Shown here: piece after piece, positions 37,216 through 45,313 of the stretch | Layout of the letters: every line of letters begins with the position of its first letter | Numbering within the stretch: the stretch's first letter is position 1 | Origin: Anaerolineae bacterium | GTDB taxonomy: Bacteria; Chloroflexota; Anaerolineae; Aggregatilineales; Phototrophicaceae | Direction: 5' to 3' | Length of the DNA: 64,000 bases | Assembly: GCA_022823945.1 (NCBI GenBank) | Contig: JAJEBK010000009.1 | Coordinates: 124,001 to 188,000, forward strand | Notes under the pieces: model-generated | Database searches by the model: none | The model's input: the letters and a program-made list of their open reading frames with translations, nothing else | What the model was told of the DNA's origin: nothing | Position numbers and translations under genes: made by a program

Positions 37216-39693
37216 TCAGGCGCGCGTATCTGTGTCGATCTCCGCCATGAGTTGCAGCGCTTCGTCTTTCATTTGTGGGGTCAGCAGAAATTCACGACTG
37301 AAATAGGCTGATTCTGGAAAGCGGTAATTCCAGGCGCGGTAGAAATCGGCGCGTTGCTCATCGCGGCTGAGGTTGCAATCGAAGCGCACCAGGTAACTAT
37401 CCGCTAGCGGTCCCGCATCGTCGTGATGGATGTGCGACAAGCCCCAGGTGATGCCGCGTCCGTCCTGGTTGTCGGTGAAGGCATCGGGCACATAGGGTCC
37501 CGCGGCAACTGGCGGCACAGACACTTTGCCGGCCACTTGAAAGTTCAAGCCGTCGCTCGCGTATTGGACTGTGTTCTTCTCGGGACCTTCGTGGCTGGTG
37601 ATGGCGACAATGCCTTCGCGAAAAGGATAGAGGAAGGTCTCGTGGCCGCTGTTGGTGAGCGGATTCAAAGGCGACTTGACGAAAGGACCCTGCGGGTCAT
37701 CGGCTCTGGCGACCCCCCAGCCGATGCCCAGATCGTGTCGATAAGTCCGCCCATATTGCACCCCTTTGTAATAGAGCCAAATCTGCCCGCGGTAGAGCAG
37801 TACAAAGGGGTCATGCAATTTGTGCGAGTCCCATTCGCCGAAGCTGCCGATAGCGTCGGCATCATCTTCAGCGCCAGAAAACTCGCCAGCTCGACCAGGC
37901 TGCAGGACAGGCTGGTCCAGCTTCGTCCAGGGACCCTGAGGCGCATCTGCCCATGCCATGCCGATACGGTGCCGCGTCCGCTGCGCCCATACGCCTTGTA
38001 TCACCTGATAGTAGAGATAGAATTTGCCGCCGTGCATCAGGATATCGGGGGTGAATACCGAGCGGTCGTCAAAGCTGCCGGGCGCGCCACGCATCACAGC
38101 TGGCCCACGTTCCCGCCAATGGAAGCCATCTATCGATTCGGCGTACCAGATATCCGCCATGTCCCAAGCCCAGGCTGGGCGCGTTTCGCTGGCTTGCTGG
38201 ATTCCGCGCCAGGTCTCTGCAGTTTTGCGGCGCGTATACCAGACATAATACTTGTCGCCAACTCGAATGACTTTGGACGGATCGCGCCGCGTGACGCCGG
38301 CTTCCTTGCCTAGTCCGCTGAGTGGCGAATACTTGAATGCCGAGAAGAATTCGCTGCCTCGGTCTTTGAATACGCCATAGGTCTTGTACACCCGTTGAGA
38401 AGCCCGGCTCAGTGGAGTTGGCGGCGGCTCCTCTGGAGGTTTCTGCGGCTCGCTGGCAAAGCGCAGTGGCTGTTTGTTCCGCTCGTTCAGCGCCATATCC
38501 GGCGAGAAATAAACGGCTTCGGGGAAGCGGATATTTGTGCCGCGAAAGCCAGGTCGCTCGAGCCCGCGGCGCAAGTTGCAATCAAAGCGGATGATATATG
38601 AGTTGCCGCTCTTCATCTCTTCGGTGGCAATATGCGCGAGTCCCCAGGCGATGCCGCTGCCATCACGCGTATGCTCATACGAATCTGGCGCAAAGGGACC
38701 CCCGGCTGGCGGCGGCAGCGTAACATAAGCGACCACTTCAAAGTTCAGCCCGTCAGCCGCGTATTGGATGGTGTCTTTCTCGGGACCATCGTGCCCGCAA
38801 ATAGCCAGCACGCCTTCGCCATAAGGAAACAGACAGGTTTCGTGCCCGCTGTTGGTGACAGGATTCAGCGGTGATTTGACAAAAGGACCTTCCGGCTTGT
38901 CGGCGATGGCGACTCCCCAGCCTATACCGCGCGAATAGCGGGTCGTCCAGCCCATGGGCTGCCCCTTGTAATAGAGCCAATAGCTGCCATCCCGCGCCAA
39001 AATGAAGGGATCGTGCACCTTGTGGCTGTCCCAGTCGCCATAGCGGATTACTTCGTCCGTGTCGTCCTCGCCCAGCCATTCTCCAGCGGCACCCGGTCGC
39101 AGCACAGGCGTTTCGGCGCGCTGCCAGGGACCATGCGGCGAGCTGGCAAAAGACAGGCCGATGCTGTTGCGCGTTCGCGTACAATAAGGGTAATCGACAG
39201 CCTGGTAATAGAGATAAAAGCCGTCCGCCGTCATCAGGACATCGGGCGTGAAAACCGAGCGCCCATCGTAGGCATCTTTCGGTCCGCGCCTGATGGCCAC
39301 ACCGCGCTCTTGCCATCTGAATCCGTCTGTAGATGTGGCGTACCAGATCTCCGCCAGATCCCAATCAAAGACCGGCGTATCCCAAGTCTGCTGCTGGTGA
39401 GGCGGCTTGTTGCGGTGGTCGCGATCATTTGCGGTTTGACGGCGCGTGTACCAGACGAAATAGGTGCCGTTGATGCGCAGCACCGAGGTCGGGTCGCGCC
39501 GTGTGATGCCGGCTTCCTTGCCGATCCCCGCAAGGCGGCTGTATTTGAAGGTCGTGTAGAATTCGCTGGTGGAATCTTGATAGCGCCCCCACTTGTCATA
39601 CAGACGTTGCGTTGCGGCGCTAAGCTGGCGGTCGTTCGGCTTGACAGCGCTTGGCTCGCCGGGCAGGCGTGGCTTGCGCTCTGGCGTGGTCAT
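37216..39693 (-). CDS. Tandem GH117-like glycoside hydrolase (two complete propeller domains)
   Basis: 825 residues with two complete copies of the same domain, about 22-400 and 428-805, joined by a Pro-rich linker (EEPPPTPLS). Each copy has an N-terminal helical piece and then five-bladed propeller motifs: RRDPxxV, FVWYTRR/YVWYTRR, FTPD(V/I)L, DSHK(V/L)HDPF, NSGHET and GPEK(D/N)TxQYA. The likely catalytic set in copy 1 is D67, D228 and H284-E285, and in copy 2 D471, D628 and H684-E685. Order and spacing agree with what I recall for GH117 (Asp90, Asp245, His302, Glu303), which releases 3,6-anhydro-L-galactose from neoagaro-oligosaccharides. GH117 normally forms domain-swapped dimers through its N-terminus; the fusion may be a built-in dimer. 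There is no signal peptide. It is coupled by ATGA to the GMC oxidoreductase. Confidence 0.85.
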   Translation of the reverse strand: MTTPERKPRLPGEPSAVKPNDRQLSAATQRLYDKWGRYQDSTSEFYTTFKYSRLAGIGKEAGITRRDPTSVLRINGTYFVWYTRRQTANDRDHRNKPPHQQQTWDTPVFDWDLAEIWYATSTDGFRWQERGVAIRRGPKDAYDGRSVFTPDVLMTADGFYLYYQAVDYPYCTRTRNSIGLSFASSPHGPWQRAETPVLRPGAAGEWLGEDDTDEVIRYGDWDSHKVHDPFILARDGSYWLYYKGQPMGWTTRYSRGIGWGVAIADKPEGPFVKSPLNPVTNSGHETCLFPYGEGVLAICGHDGPEKDTIQYAADGLNFEVVAYVTLPPPAGGPFAPDSYEHTRDGSGIAWGLAHIATEEMKSGNSYIIRFDCNLRRGLERPGFRGTNIRFPEAVYFSPDMALNERNKQPLRFASEPQKPPEEPPPTPLSRASQRVYKTYGVFKDRGSEFFSAFKYSPLSGLGKEAGVTRRDPSKVIRVGDKYYVWYTRRKTAETWRGIQQASETRPAWAWDMADIWYAESIDGFHWRERGPAVMRGAPGSFDDRSVFTPDILMHGGKFYLYYQVIQGVWAQRTRHRIGMAWADAPQGPWTKLDQPVLQPGRAGEFSGAEDDADAIGSFGEWDSHKLHDPFVLLYRGQIWLYYKGVQYGRTYRHDLGIGWGVARADDPQGPFVKSPLNPLTNSGHETFLYPFREGIVAITSHEGPEKNTVQYASDGLNFQVAGKVSVPPVAAGPYVPDAFTDNQDGRGITWGLSHIHHDDAGPLADSYLVRFDCNLSRDEQRADFYRAWNYRFPESAYFSREFLLTPQMKDEALQLMAEIDTDTRA

Positions 39694-41270
39694 CGTCTGT
39701 TGTCCTCGCGGATCATGTGCGCCGCTTTTTCGCCGATCATGATGCAGGGCGCATTGGTGTTGGCGTTGATGATGCGCGGCATAATCGAAGCGTCAGCCAC
39801 GCGCAGCCCTTCCAACCCATGCACGCGCAGCCGTTCGTCCACCACCGCCAACCGATCATCGCCCATCTTGCAGGTGCAGGCTGGATGATAAATCGTGGTG
39901 GCGAATTCGCGGATGAAATGAATGAGTTCCGCGTCCGCTGTGACCTGCGCGCCGGGCAAAAATTCATCGCCGCGAACCGCATCAAATGCGCTTGCCTGGG
40001 CGATCTGTCGCGCAAGTTTGACCCCCGTCAGCAGAATGCGAACATCGTCATCGTGGCTCAGGCAGGCGAAGTCGATCAATGGTGCCGCGCAGGGATCTGC
40101 CGATGCCAACTCGAGCTTGCCGGCGCTCTTTGTGCCGACCAAGCCAGCCAGAATCGTGAAGCCATGCCCGTCAGGTGTCGCGAAGCCGTGGCGTATGAAC
40201 CAGTCGGGACCAAAGTGATATTGCAACTCGGGCGCGGGCGAACGCGGGTCGAGCCGCACGAATCCGCCCGCCTCGCCCAGGTTTGATGTCAGCAAGCCCA
40301 TGCGCTCTTGTTCATAAAGCCGTTGCTGCTCCGGCGCGTTCTTCCCGACCAGGCTGATTGACGCATGGCAATGATAGGCGACCGGCACCTGCATATGATC
40401 TGTCAAGCCCTGCCCAACGCCCGGCAGGTCCGCTACCACGGGGATGCCGTGTCTTGCCAACTGCGCAGCCGCCCCAATGCCCGAAATCAACAGCAGTTGT
40501 GGCGAGTTGATCGCGCCGCCACAGACGATAACTTCCTTTCTCGCCTGTGCTGTCTTGCGCTCACCCTCGTGCCAAAGCTCGACTCCCTGGCAGCGTCTGC
40601 CCTCAAAACACAAGCGCGTGACGCGGGCATAGGGCAAAGCGGTGAAATTCGGTCGCTGCAAGGCTGTTTGCAGGTAACCGACGGCACTGCTGTGTCGCTG
40701 TCCGCGCTTCTGCGTAACCTGGTAGAGCCCAAAGCCCTCTTGTTCGCCAGCATTAAAATCCTCGCGCGGCGCATATCCCAGTTCCAGCGCGCCAGCCACA
40801 AATGCGCGGCTCAACGGATTTGGATCTCGCAGGTCCGCTACATTGATCGGCCCGCCGATGCCGTGATGCCGCGATGCGCCGCGTTCCTGATGCTGCATTT
40901 TTTTGAACCAGGGCAGCACATCCCGGTATGCCCAGCCACTGTTGCCCGCCTCCGCCCAGCCATCATAATCGGATGGATGTCCGCGCTGATAGACCATGGC
41001 ATTCATGGAACTGGTGCCGCCATATACTTTGCCGCGCGGCACATATTCTCGCCGTCCGTTCAGCCCCGGTTGGGGCACAGTTTCATAATCCCAATCGAAC
41101 TCGCTGTGAAAGAGGTCGGAAAAACGCGCCGGCACATGGATAGCCGGATCGCTGTCGGGTCCGCCCGCTTCCAGCAGCAGCACAGCCGCATGCGGGTCTT
41201 CGCTCAAGCGCGCCGCGACAGCTGCCCCGGCCGAGCCCGCGCCGATGATGATGTAGTCTGCCTCGTGCAT
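39690..41270 (-). CDS. GMC family FAD-dependent oxidoreductase
   Basis: About 526 residues, normal for the choline/glucose dehydrogenase family. The FAD site is YIIIGAGSAGAAVAARL with the second part LLEAGG. GMC signature 1 is GKVYGGTSSMNAMVYQRG and signature 2 is GGAINSPQLLLISGIG. The active-site His region reads YHPACTCKMG near the C-terminus, and the partner Asn lies in INANTNAPC. It oxidises an alcohol or sugar hydroxyl with FAD. It is followed by the tandem GH117-like gene with a 4-base overlap, so the sugar released there is a plausible substrate; this is inference. The ATG at 41270 has AGGAAGAG upstream; the ORF track uses the preceding GTG. Confidence 0.93.
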   Translation of the reverse strand: MHEADYIIIGAGSAGAAVAARLSEDPHAAVLLLEAGGPDSDPAIHVPARFSDLFHSEFDWDYETVPQPGLNGRREYVPRGKVYGGTSSMNAMVYQRGHPSDYDGWAEAGNSGWAYRDVLPWFKKMQHQERGASRHHGIGGPINVADLRDPNPLSRAFVAGALELGYAPREDFNAGEQEGFGLYQVTQKRGQRHSSAVGYLQTALQRPNFTALPYARVTRLCFEGRRCQGVELWHEGERKTAQARKEVIVCGGAINSPQLLLISGIGAAAQLARHGIPVVADLPGVGQGLTDHMQVPVAYHCHASISLVGKNAPEQQRLYEQERMGLLTSNLGEAGGFVRLDPRSPAPELQYHFGPDWFIRHGFATPDGHGFTILAGLVGTKSAGKLELASADPCAAPLIDFACLSHDDDVRILLTGVKLARQIAQASAFDAVRGDEFLPGAQVTADAELIHFIREFATTIYHPACTCKMGDDRLAVVDERLRVHGLEGLRVADASIMPRIINANTNAPCIMIGEKAAHMIREDNRR

Positions 41271-41302
41271 CACCTTGTTCTCTTCCTACTTTGAGCGATT
41301 AG

Positions 41303-41331
41303 TTGACCTGGACTTGTCAATTGTCTACAAT
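41303..41331 (+). promoter_or_regulatory. Sigma70 promoter of the GH117-like gene at 41411, -10 inside the operator
   Basis: TTGACC, 17 bases, TACAAT. The -10 hexamer forms the right half of the palindrome ATTGTCTACAAT, so a bound regulator would block polymerase. Confidence 0.75.
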
Positions 41332-41336
41332 TGACA
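41315..41336. promoter_or_regulatory. Operator 1: perfect 22-bp palindrome, GntR-type
   Basis: TGTCAATTG and CAATTGACA form a perfect 9-bp inverted repeat around four bases. The core ATTGTCTACAAT recurs at 58982 and, as ATTGTCAACAAT, at 47545. The TTGTnnACAA form is typical of FadR-subfamily GntR operators. It lies between the GMC gene and the divergent GH117-like gene and could control both. Confidence 0.78.
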
Positions 41337-41410
41337 GCATAGGTGTCAAGGTATGCAAATCTCATATGCGGCTATTTTCGCTTGTCGAATGCAGGGAAAA
41401 GGGAGACACA

Positions 41411-42646
41411 ATGAACGAAGACAGCAAAAAACCTCGCGCTTTCCCTGGCATGCTGCCACAGACCAAACCCACCGACCGCCCTTTGAGCGCGGCTACCCAG
41501 CGCGTTTATGACATGTGGACGCCCAAGCAAGACCCTGGCAACCCCTTCTATACCAACTTCATGTATTCGCGCGTCACGGGCATCGGCAAAGACGAATCGG
41601 AAATGTCGGTTTCGCGGCGCGACCCGTCCAAGGTGCTCAAGATCGGCGATACCTATTATGTTTGGTACACGCGGCGCATCACCGAGCATGTGCCAGTGGG
41701 CATGCGCCACCACGACCAGGCGAATGAAGAGATCCCCGCTGTCGACTGGGACCTGGCCGATATCTGCTATGCCACCTCGAAAGATGGTTTCGACTGGGTG
41801 GAGCAGGGCATCGCCGTGCCGCGCGCGCCCAAAGGCACTTATGGCGATCGCTCGCTTTCCACGCCGGATATCCTGGTCTGGAAAGGGCGATATTATCTGT
41901 ATTACCAGTGCTTCACGACCAAGTGGCGGGCGCATGACTGCGTTGGCGTCAGCATGGCGCATGCCGATTCGCCGGATGGTCCCTGGGCGCGCATGGATGT
42001 GCCGATTGTCCCGCAAGGCGCGCCCGGCGAATGGGACAGCTGCGCCATCCACGACCCGTATCCGCTGGTCTACAAGGGACAGGTTTGGCTCTATTACAAA
42101 GGCTCGCCATTTGAGAAAGTCTCAGGCGGTTTGCTGCGCGCGCAGGGTGTCGCCATCGCCGACCAGCCAGAGGGTCCCTTCATCAAGTCCGAACTGAACC
42201 CGGTCACCAATTCCGGGCATGAAACCATGTATTGGAATTACAAAGGCGGCATTGCTACATTGCTGATCCTGGATGGGCCGGAAAAAGACACCATTCAATT
42301 TGCGCCAGACGGACTGAACTTCCAGCCCATGGCGCATGTGCAGTTGTCGCCGGTGGCGCCTGGTCCCTTCTGCCCCGATGCCTTCGCGGATAACGGCGAT
42401 GGGCGCGGCATCACCTGGGGACTCAGCCACATCACGCCGCCTGGCGATGGTTCGCGCAGGGGCTGTCATATCATCCGCTTCGATTGTGACTTGTCGCGCG
42501 ACTGTCATCGCCCAGAATTCAAGCGCAGCAACCTGCACTTCGGCGAAGAGACTTTCTTTCAGCGGGTGGCGCGTCTGCCCGCAGACTGGCGCGAGCGCAT
42601 CCTGGCGGAACAAGCCGCCTTCGATAAGCCGACCATCGGCGTCTAA
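41411..42646 (+). CDS. GH117-like glycoside hydrolase (single domain)
   Basis: 411 residues, one propeller domain with the N-terminal helical extension (PLSAATQRVYDMW) that both domains of the tandem protein also have. Motifs in order are RRDPSKV (D71), YVWYTRR, WDLADICYATSKDG, STPDIL, IHDPY (H214-D215), NSGHET (H270-E271) and GPEKDTIQFA. The predicted catalytic residues D71, D215, H270 and E271 are all kept. There is no signal peptide, so it should work in the cytoplasm on imported oligosaccharides. The start is set by GGGAG five bases before the ATG; the ORF-track start at 41303 is inside the promoter. Transcription begins at the operator-controlled promoter just upstream. Confidence 0.86.
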   Translation: MNEDSKKPRAFPGMLPQTKPTDRPLSAATQRVYDMWTPKQDPGNPFYTNFMYSRVTGIGKDESEMSVSRRDPSKVLKIGDTYYVWYTRRITEHVPVGMRHHDQANEEIPAVDWDLADICYATSKDGFDWVEQGIAVPRAPKGTYGDRSLSTPDILVWKGRYYLYYQCFTTKWRAHDCVGVSMAHADSPDGPWARMDVPIVPQGAPGEWDSCAIHDPYPLVYKGQVWLYYKGSPFEKVSGGLLRAQGVAIADQPEGPFIKSELNPVTNSGHETMYWNYKGGIATLLILDGPEKDTIQFAPDGLNFQPMAHVQLSPVAPGPFCPDAFADNGDGRGITWGLSHITPPGDGSRRGCHIIRFDCDLSRDCHRPEFKRSNLHFGEETFFQRVARLPADWRERILAEQAAFDKPTIGV

Positions 42647-42652
42647 ATTCGC

Positions 42653-43423
42653 TCAGCGCCCCATCCAGCCGCCGTCGACAACCAGAATCTCGCCATTGAC
42701 GAAATCGGAGGCGGCCGATGCCAGGAAGACGACGGGTCCCTTAAAATCGTCTATCGTGCCCCAGCGCCCGGCCGGGATGCGCTCTGTGATGGCGCGGTAC
42801 CGTTCGGGATCATTTTGCAGCGCTTCGGTTACATCGGTGCGCACATAACCGGGCGCTATGGCATTCACCTGTACGCCGCCGCTCGCCCATTCGTTCGCCA
42901 GCGCCTTCGTCAATTGCCCGATGCCGCCCTTGCTGGCTGCATAGCCCGGCACCGTGATGCCGCCTTGAAAAGTCAGCAACGAGGCCGTGAAGATGATCTT
43001 GCCGCTGCCTCGCTCCAGCATGCGCGCGCCGAGCTCGCGACTGAGCACGAACTGGGCGCTCAGGTTGATTTCGATGATGCGATCCCAATAGTCATCGCTG
43101 TGCGATGCGGCCGGCTCGCGCAGGACAGCCCCCGCGTTGTTGACCAAAATGTCGATGACGGGGTGTTCACTCGTCACCTGCCCGATAAATTCGTGCAGTT
43201 TGTCGCGTTTTGAGAAGTCGCAGCGATAGCCAGCGAAGCGCCGCCCCTGCGCCAGGACAGCCCGCTCAATATCGCTGCCGCTGGCTTCCAGGCTGGCGCT
43301 GACCGCGATGATATCCGCGCCAGATTCTGCCAGTGCGCTGGCCATGGCGAATCCAATGCCGCGGCGCGCGCCGGTCACCAGCGCTGTCTTGCCATCCAGC
43401 CGAAATGTATCGAGTACGTTCAT
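42653..43423 (-). CDS. KduD-like short-chain dehydrogenase (2-keto-3-deoxy-aldonate 5-dehydrogenase type)
   Basis: 256 residues with the classical SDR layout: TGARRGIG (17-24) for NAD(P), NNAG at 95-98, catalytic S148, Y161 and K165 in YAASK. The closest family I recognise is KduD of uronate metabolism: ASLLTFQGGITVPGYAASK, NEWASGGVQVNAIAPGY and IPAGRWG...VNGEILVVDGGW correspond block by block. KduD interconverts 2-keto-3-deoxygluconate and the 2,5-diketo form. Here it follows the MDR gene with a TGATG junction and a GGAGGTG Shine-Dalgarno, so the two enzymes are made together, fitting a two-step oxidation-reduction at C5. Confidence 0.9.
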   Translation of the reverse strand: MNVLDTFRLDGKTALVTGARRGIGFAMASALAESGADIIAVSASLEASGSDIERAVLAQGRRFAGYRCDFSKRDKLHEFIGQVTSEHPVIDILVNNAGAVLREPAASHSDDYWDRIIEINLSAQFVLSRELGARMLERGSGKIIFTASLLTFQGGITVPGYAASKGGIGQLTKALANEWASGGVQVNAIAPGYVRTDVTEALQNDPERYRAITERIPAGRWGTIDDFKGPVVFLASAASDFVNGEILVVDGGWMGR

Positions 43424-44439
43424 CACACCTCCAACAGAATCTTCATGACGCGTCCGCCTTTTTCCATGTCCTGAAAGACGGACTGCAGCGCATTCAAGGG
43501 GCGGATATCGGTAATCAGCTCGTCCAGCGGCAGCGCGCCAGAAGCAGCCAGGTCGATGGCTGTGGCGAAGTCTTGACTTTCATAAACGCGCACCCCTTGC
43601 AGACGCAGCTCGCGCCAAAAGAAGCGAAACAGGTCCAGCTTTGGCGGCTGGGCGAAGATCGCGACCACCACTGCCAATCCGCGCGTGCGCAGCAACTCGG
43701 TCATCACATCTGCGCCAGCCTGCGAGCCCGATACTTCAAAGACGATATCGGCGCCAGCGCCACCGGTGCGCCGCAGCACCGCCGCCAGCAGATCAGCCTC
43801 GCGTGGATTTATCGCCTCGAACCCAAGCTGCCTCGCCAGGTCGACGCGGTAGGGATTGATTTCGGAGACGATCACATCTGCGCCAGCCTGCTGCGCCACC
43901 AGCGCCACCAGCATGCCGATGGGACCGCCGCCCAGCACGACCACCTGATCGCCCGCCTGCACATTTGCCAGCCGCACATCATGACAGGCGACTGCCAGCG
44001 GCTCGATCAGTGCGCCATGTTGCAGCGAAAGCGAGGCAGGTACGCGGTGCAATGTATTGGCTGGTACCGTCCAGTAGCTCTGGAATGCGCCTGGCGTGTC
44101 GATGCCCAGGAAGTCCAGATTGTGGCAGATGTGGCTGTGACCGGCTGCGCAAGCGGGGCAGTTGTAGCAGGCTGCCAGCGGCATGACGACCACCCGGTCG
44201 CCTGGCGCGAACTCGTCGACGCCTGCGCCCAGCGTGTGCACTGTGCCCGACATTTCGTGCCCCATCACCAGCGGCATCTGCACGCGCGCATCCATCGCGC
44301 CGTGAAAAATGTGCAGGTCTGTGCCGCAAATGCCACAGTGTGAAACGCGCAACTGCACCTCGTCTGCGGCAGGCGGACGCGGCTCGCATTCGCCCTGCCG
44401 GATGCGGCGCTCACCTTCATAAAAAGCTGCGATTGCCAT
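43423..44439 (-). CDS. Zinc-dependent medium-chain dehydrogenase (threonine/sorbitol dehydrogenase-like)
   Basis: About 338 residues. Catalytic zinc ligands are C38 in GICGTD and H61-E62 in GHEMSG. The structural zinc lobe has C91, C94, C97 and C105 in CYNCPACAAGHSHIC. The NAD site is VVLGGGPIGML. The family oxidises secondary alcohols of polyols, aldonates and threonine. Together with the KduD-like SDR directly downstream it would complete the epimerisation of 2-keto-3-deoxy-galactonate through the 2,5-diketo intermediate; this is inferred from context, not from specificity residues. The ATG at 44439 is preceded by AGGACGAG; the ORF track begins six codons earlier. Confidence 0.92.
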   Translation of the reverse strand: MAIAAFYEGERRIRQGECEPRPPAADEVQLRVSHCGICGTDLHIFHGAMDARVQMPLVMGHEMSGTVHTLGAGVDEFAPGDRVVVMPLAACYNCPACAAGHSHICHNLDFLGIDTPGAFQSYWTVPANTLHRVPASLSLQHGALIEPLAVACHDVRLANVQAGDQVVVLGGGPIGMLVALVAQQAGADVIVSEINPYRVDLARQLGFEAINPREADLLAAVLRRTGGAGADIVFEVSGSQAGADVMTELLRTRGLAVVVAIFAQPPKLDLFRFFWRELRLQGVRVYESQDFATAIDLAASGALPLDELITDIRPLNALQSVFQDMEKGGRVMKILLEV

Positions 44440-44497
44440 GTCTCGTCCTGTTTCCATTCGGGCGAGTCATCGCCACGCCCCTGGATATAGATAGCTG

Positions 44498-45106
44498 TTA
44501 CTGGATATTGGCGTAAAGCGCGTTGATTGCGCCTGGCTTGTCGCCGCTGCGGATAGCATCCAGGATGCGCTTGTGCTCGCGGTAGCTTTCCATGATATCG
44601 CCATGACGCGTATATTGCATCATCATGCGCATGGCGATCGGCTGCCACAGCGTGAAGATGTCTTTGTCATCGTGGCTCTGGATAATCGCCTGGTGGAAGC
44701 GCAGGTCGCAGTCGGTCAGCGCATCGACATCGTTGTTTTGACACGCTGCGTGGATATCCGCCAGGATATCTTCCCAACGCCCGATATCGATCTCGGTGAT
44801 GCGATCGAAGATGCTGTCCAGCACAAAAGTCTCGATAGTTCGGCGCAACTGCACGACTAGCGGCCGCACCTCCACGCTGGGATTTTGGGCGACACGCGCG
44901 CCTTTGTTGGGCTCGAGCACCAGCAAACCCTGTTGGGTAAGCTGGCGGAATGCCTCGCGCACGGGTCCGCGGCTGACCCCGAATCGCTGCGAAAGGTCAG
45001 CCTCGCGCAGGGGATCGCCGGGTTTCAGTTTGTTGGAAAGCACTTCACGGCGCAGGCGCGCGGCGATCTGCTCGGGCAGCGTACGATAGATTTCGATTGT
45101 CGTCAT
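44498..45106 (-). CDS. GntR family transcriptional regulator, FCD domain
   Basis: 202 residues. The winged helix spans about 8-75 with ADLSQRFGVSRGPVREAFRQL, the GntR recognition helix. The FCD effector domain follows (about 90-200) with metal-binding His in RFHQAI and REHKRIL, so the effector is probably a carboxylic acid such as an aldonate held through a metal. It belongs to the FadR subfamily, whose operators have the form TTGTnnACAA. Three such palindromes overlap promoters of the surrounding island, so it is the likely local repressor, released by a pathway intermediate. It lies 58 bases upstream of the MDR gene, on the same strand. Confidence 0.93.
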   Translation of the reverse strand: MTTIEIYRTLPEQIAARLRREVLSNKLKPGDPLREADLSQRFGVSRGPVREAFRQLTQQGLLVLEPNKGARVAQNPSVEVRPLVVQLRRTIETFVLDSIFDRITEIDIGRWEDILADIHAACQNNDVDALTDCDLRFHQAIIQSHDDKDIFTLWQPIAMRMMMQYTRHGDIMESYREHKRILDAIRSGDKPGAINALYANIQ

Positions 45107-45180
45107 CGACTCATTTCTACTTCCGCTAGTTGTGCATCAATACAATCAGAAGTGAAAGCAATAAAGTGTTGCGCATTTTT

Positions 45181-45272
45181 CGACACAGAGAACACAGAGG
45201 CCCAAGAGAGCACAGAGGTATTTATCACTCGGTGTACTCTGTCAACTCGGTGAACTCGGTGGTTCATTTTTT
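45181..45272. repeat. CTCGGTG/CACAGAG-type intergenic repeat (copy C)
   Basis: The clearest copy of the repeat: ACACAGAGAACACAGAGG on the left, then CTCGGTGTACTCTGTC and AACTCGGTGAACTCGGTGG. It fills most of the spacer upstream of the GntR gene (45107-45313). Peptides such as HREHRGPREHRG read through it are artefacts. Confidence 0.65.
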
Positions 45273-45313
45273 CTTTCATTACCTTATCGGTCTTACTGAG
45301 TGTAGCAGCAGAA

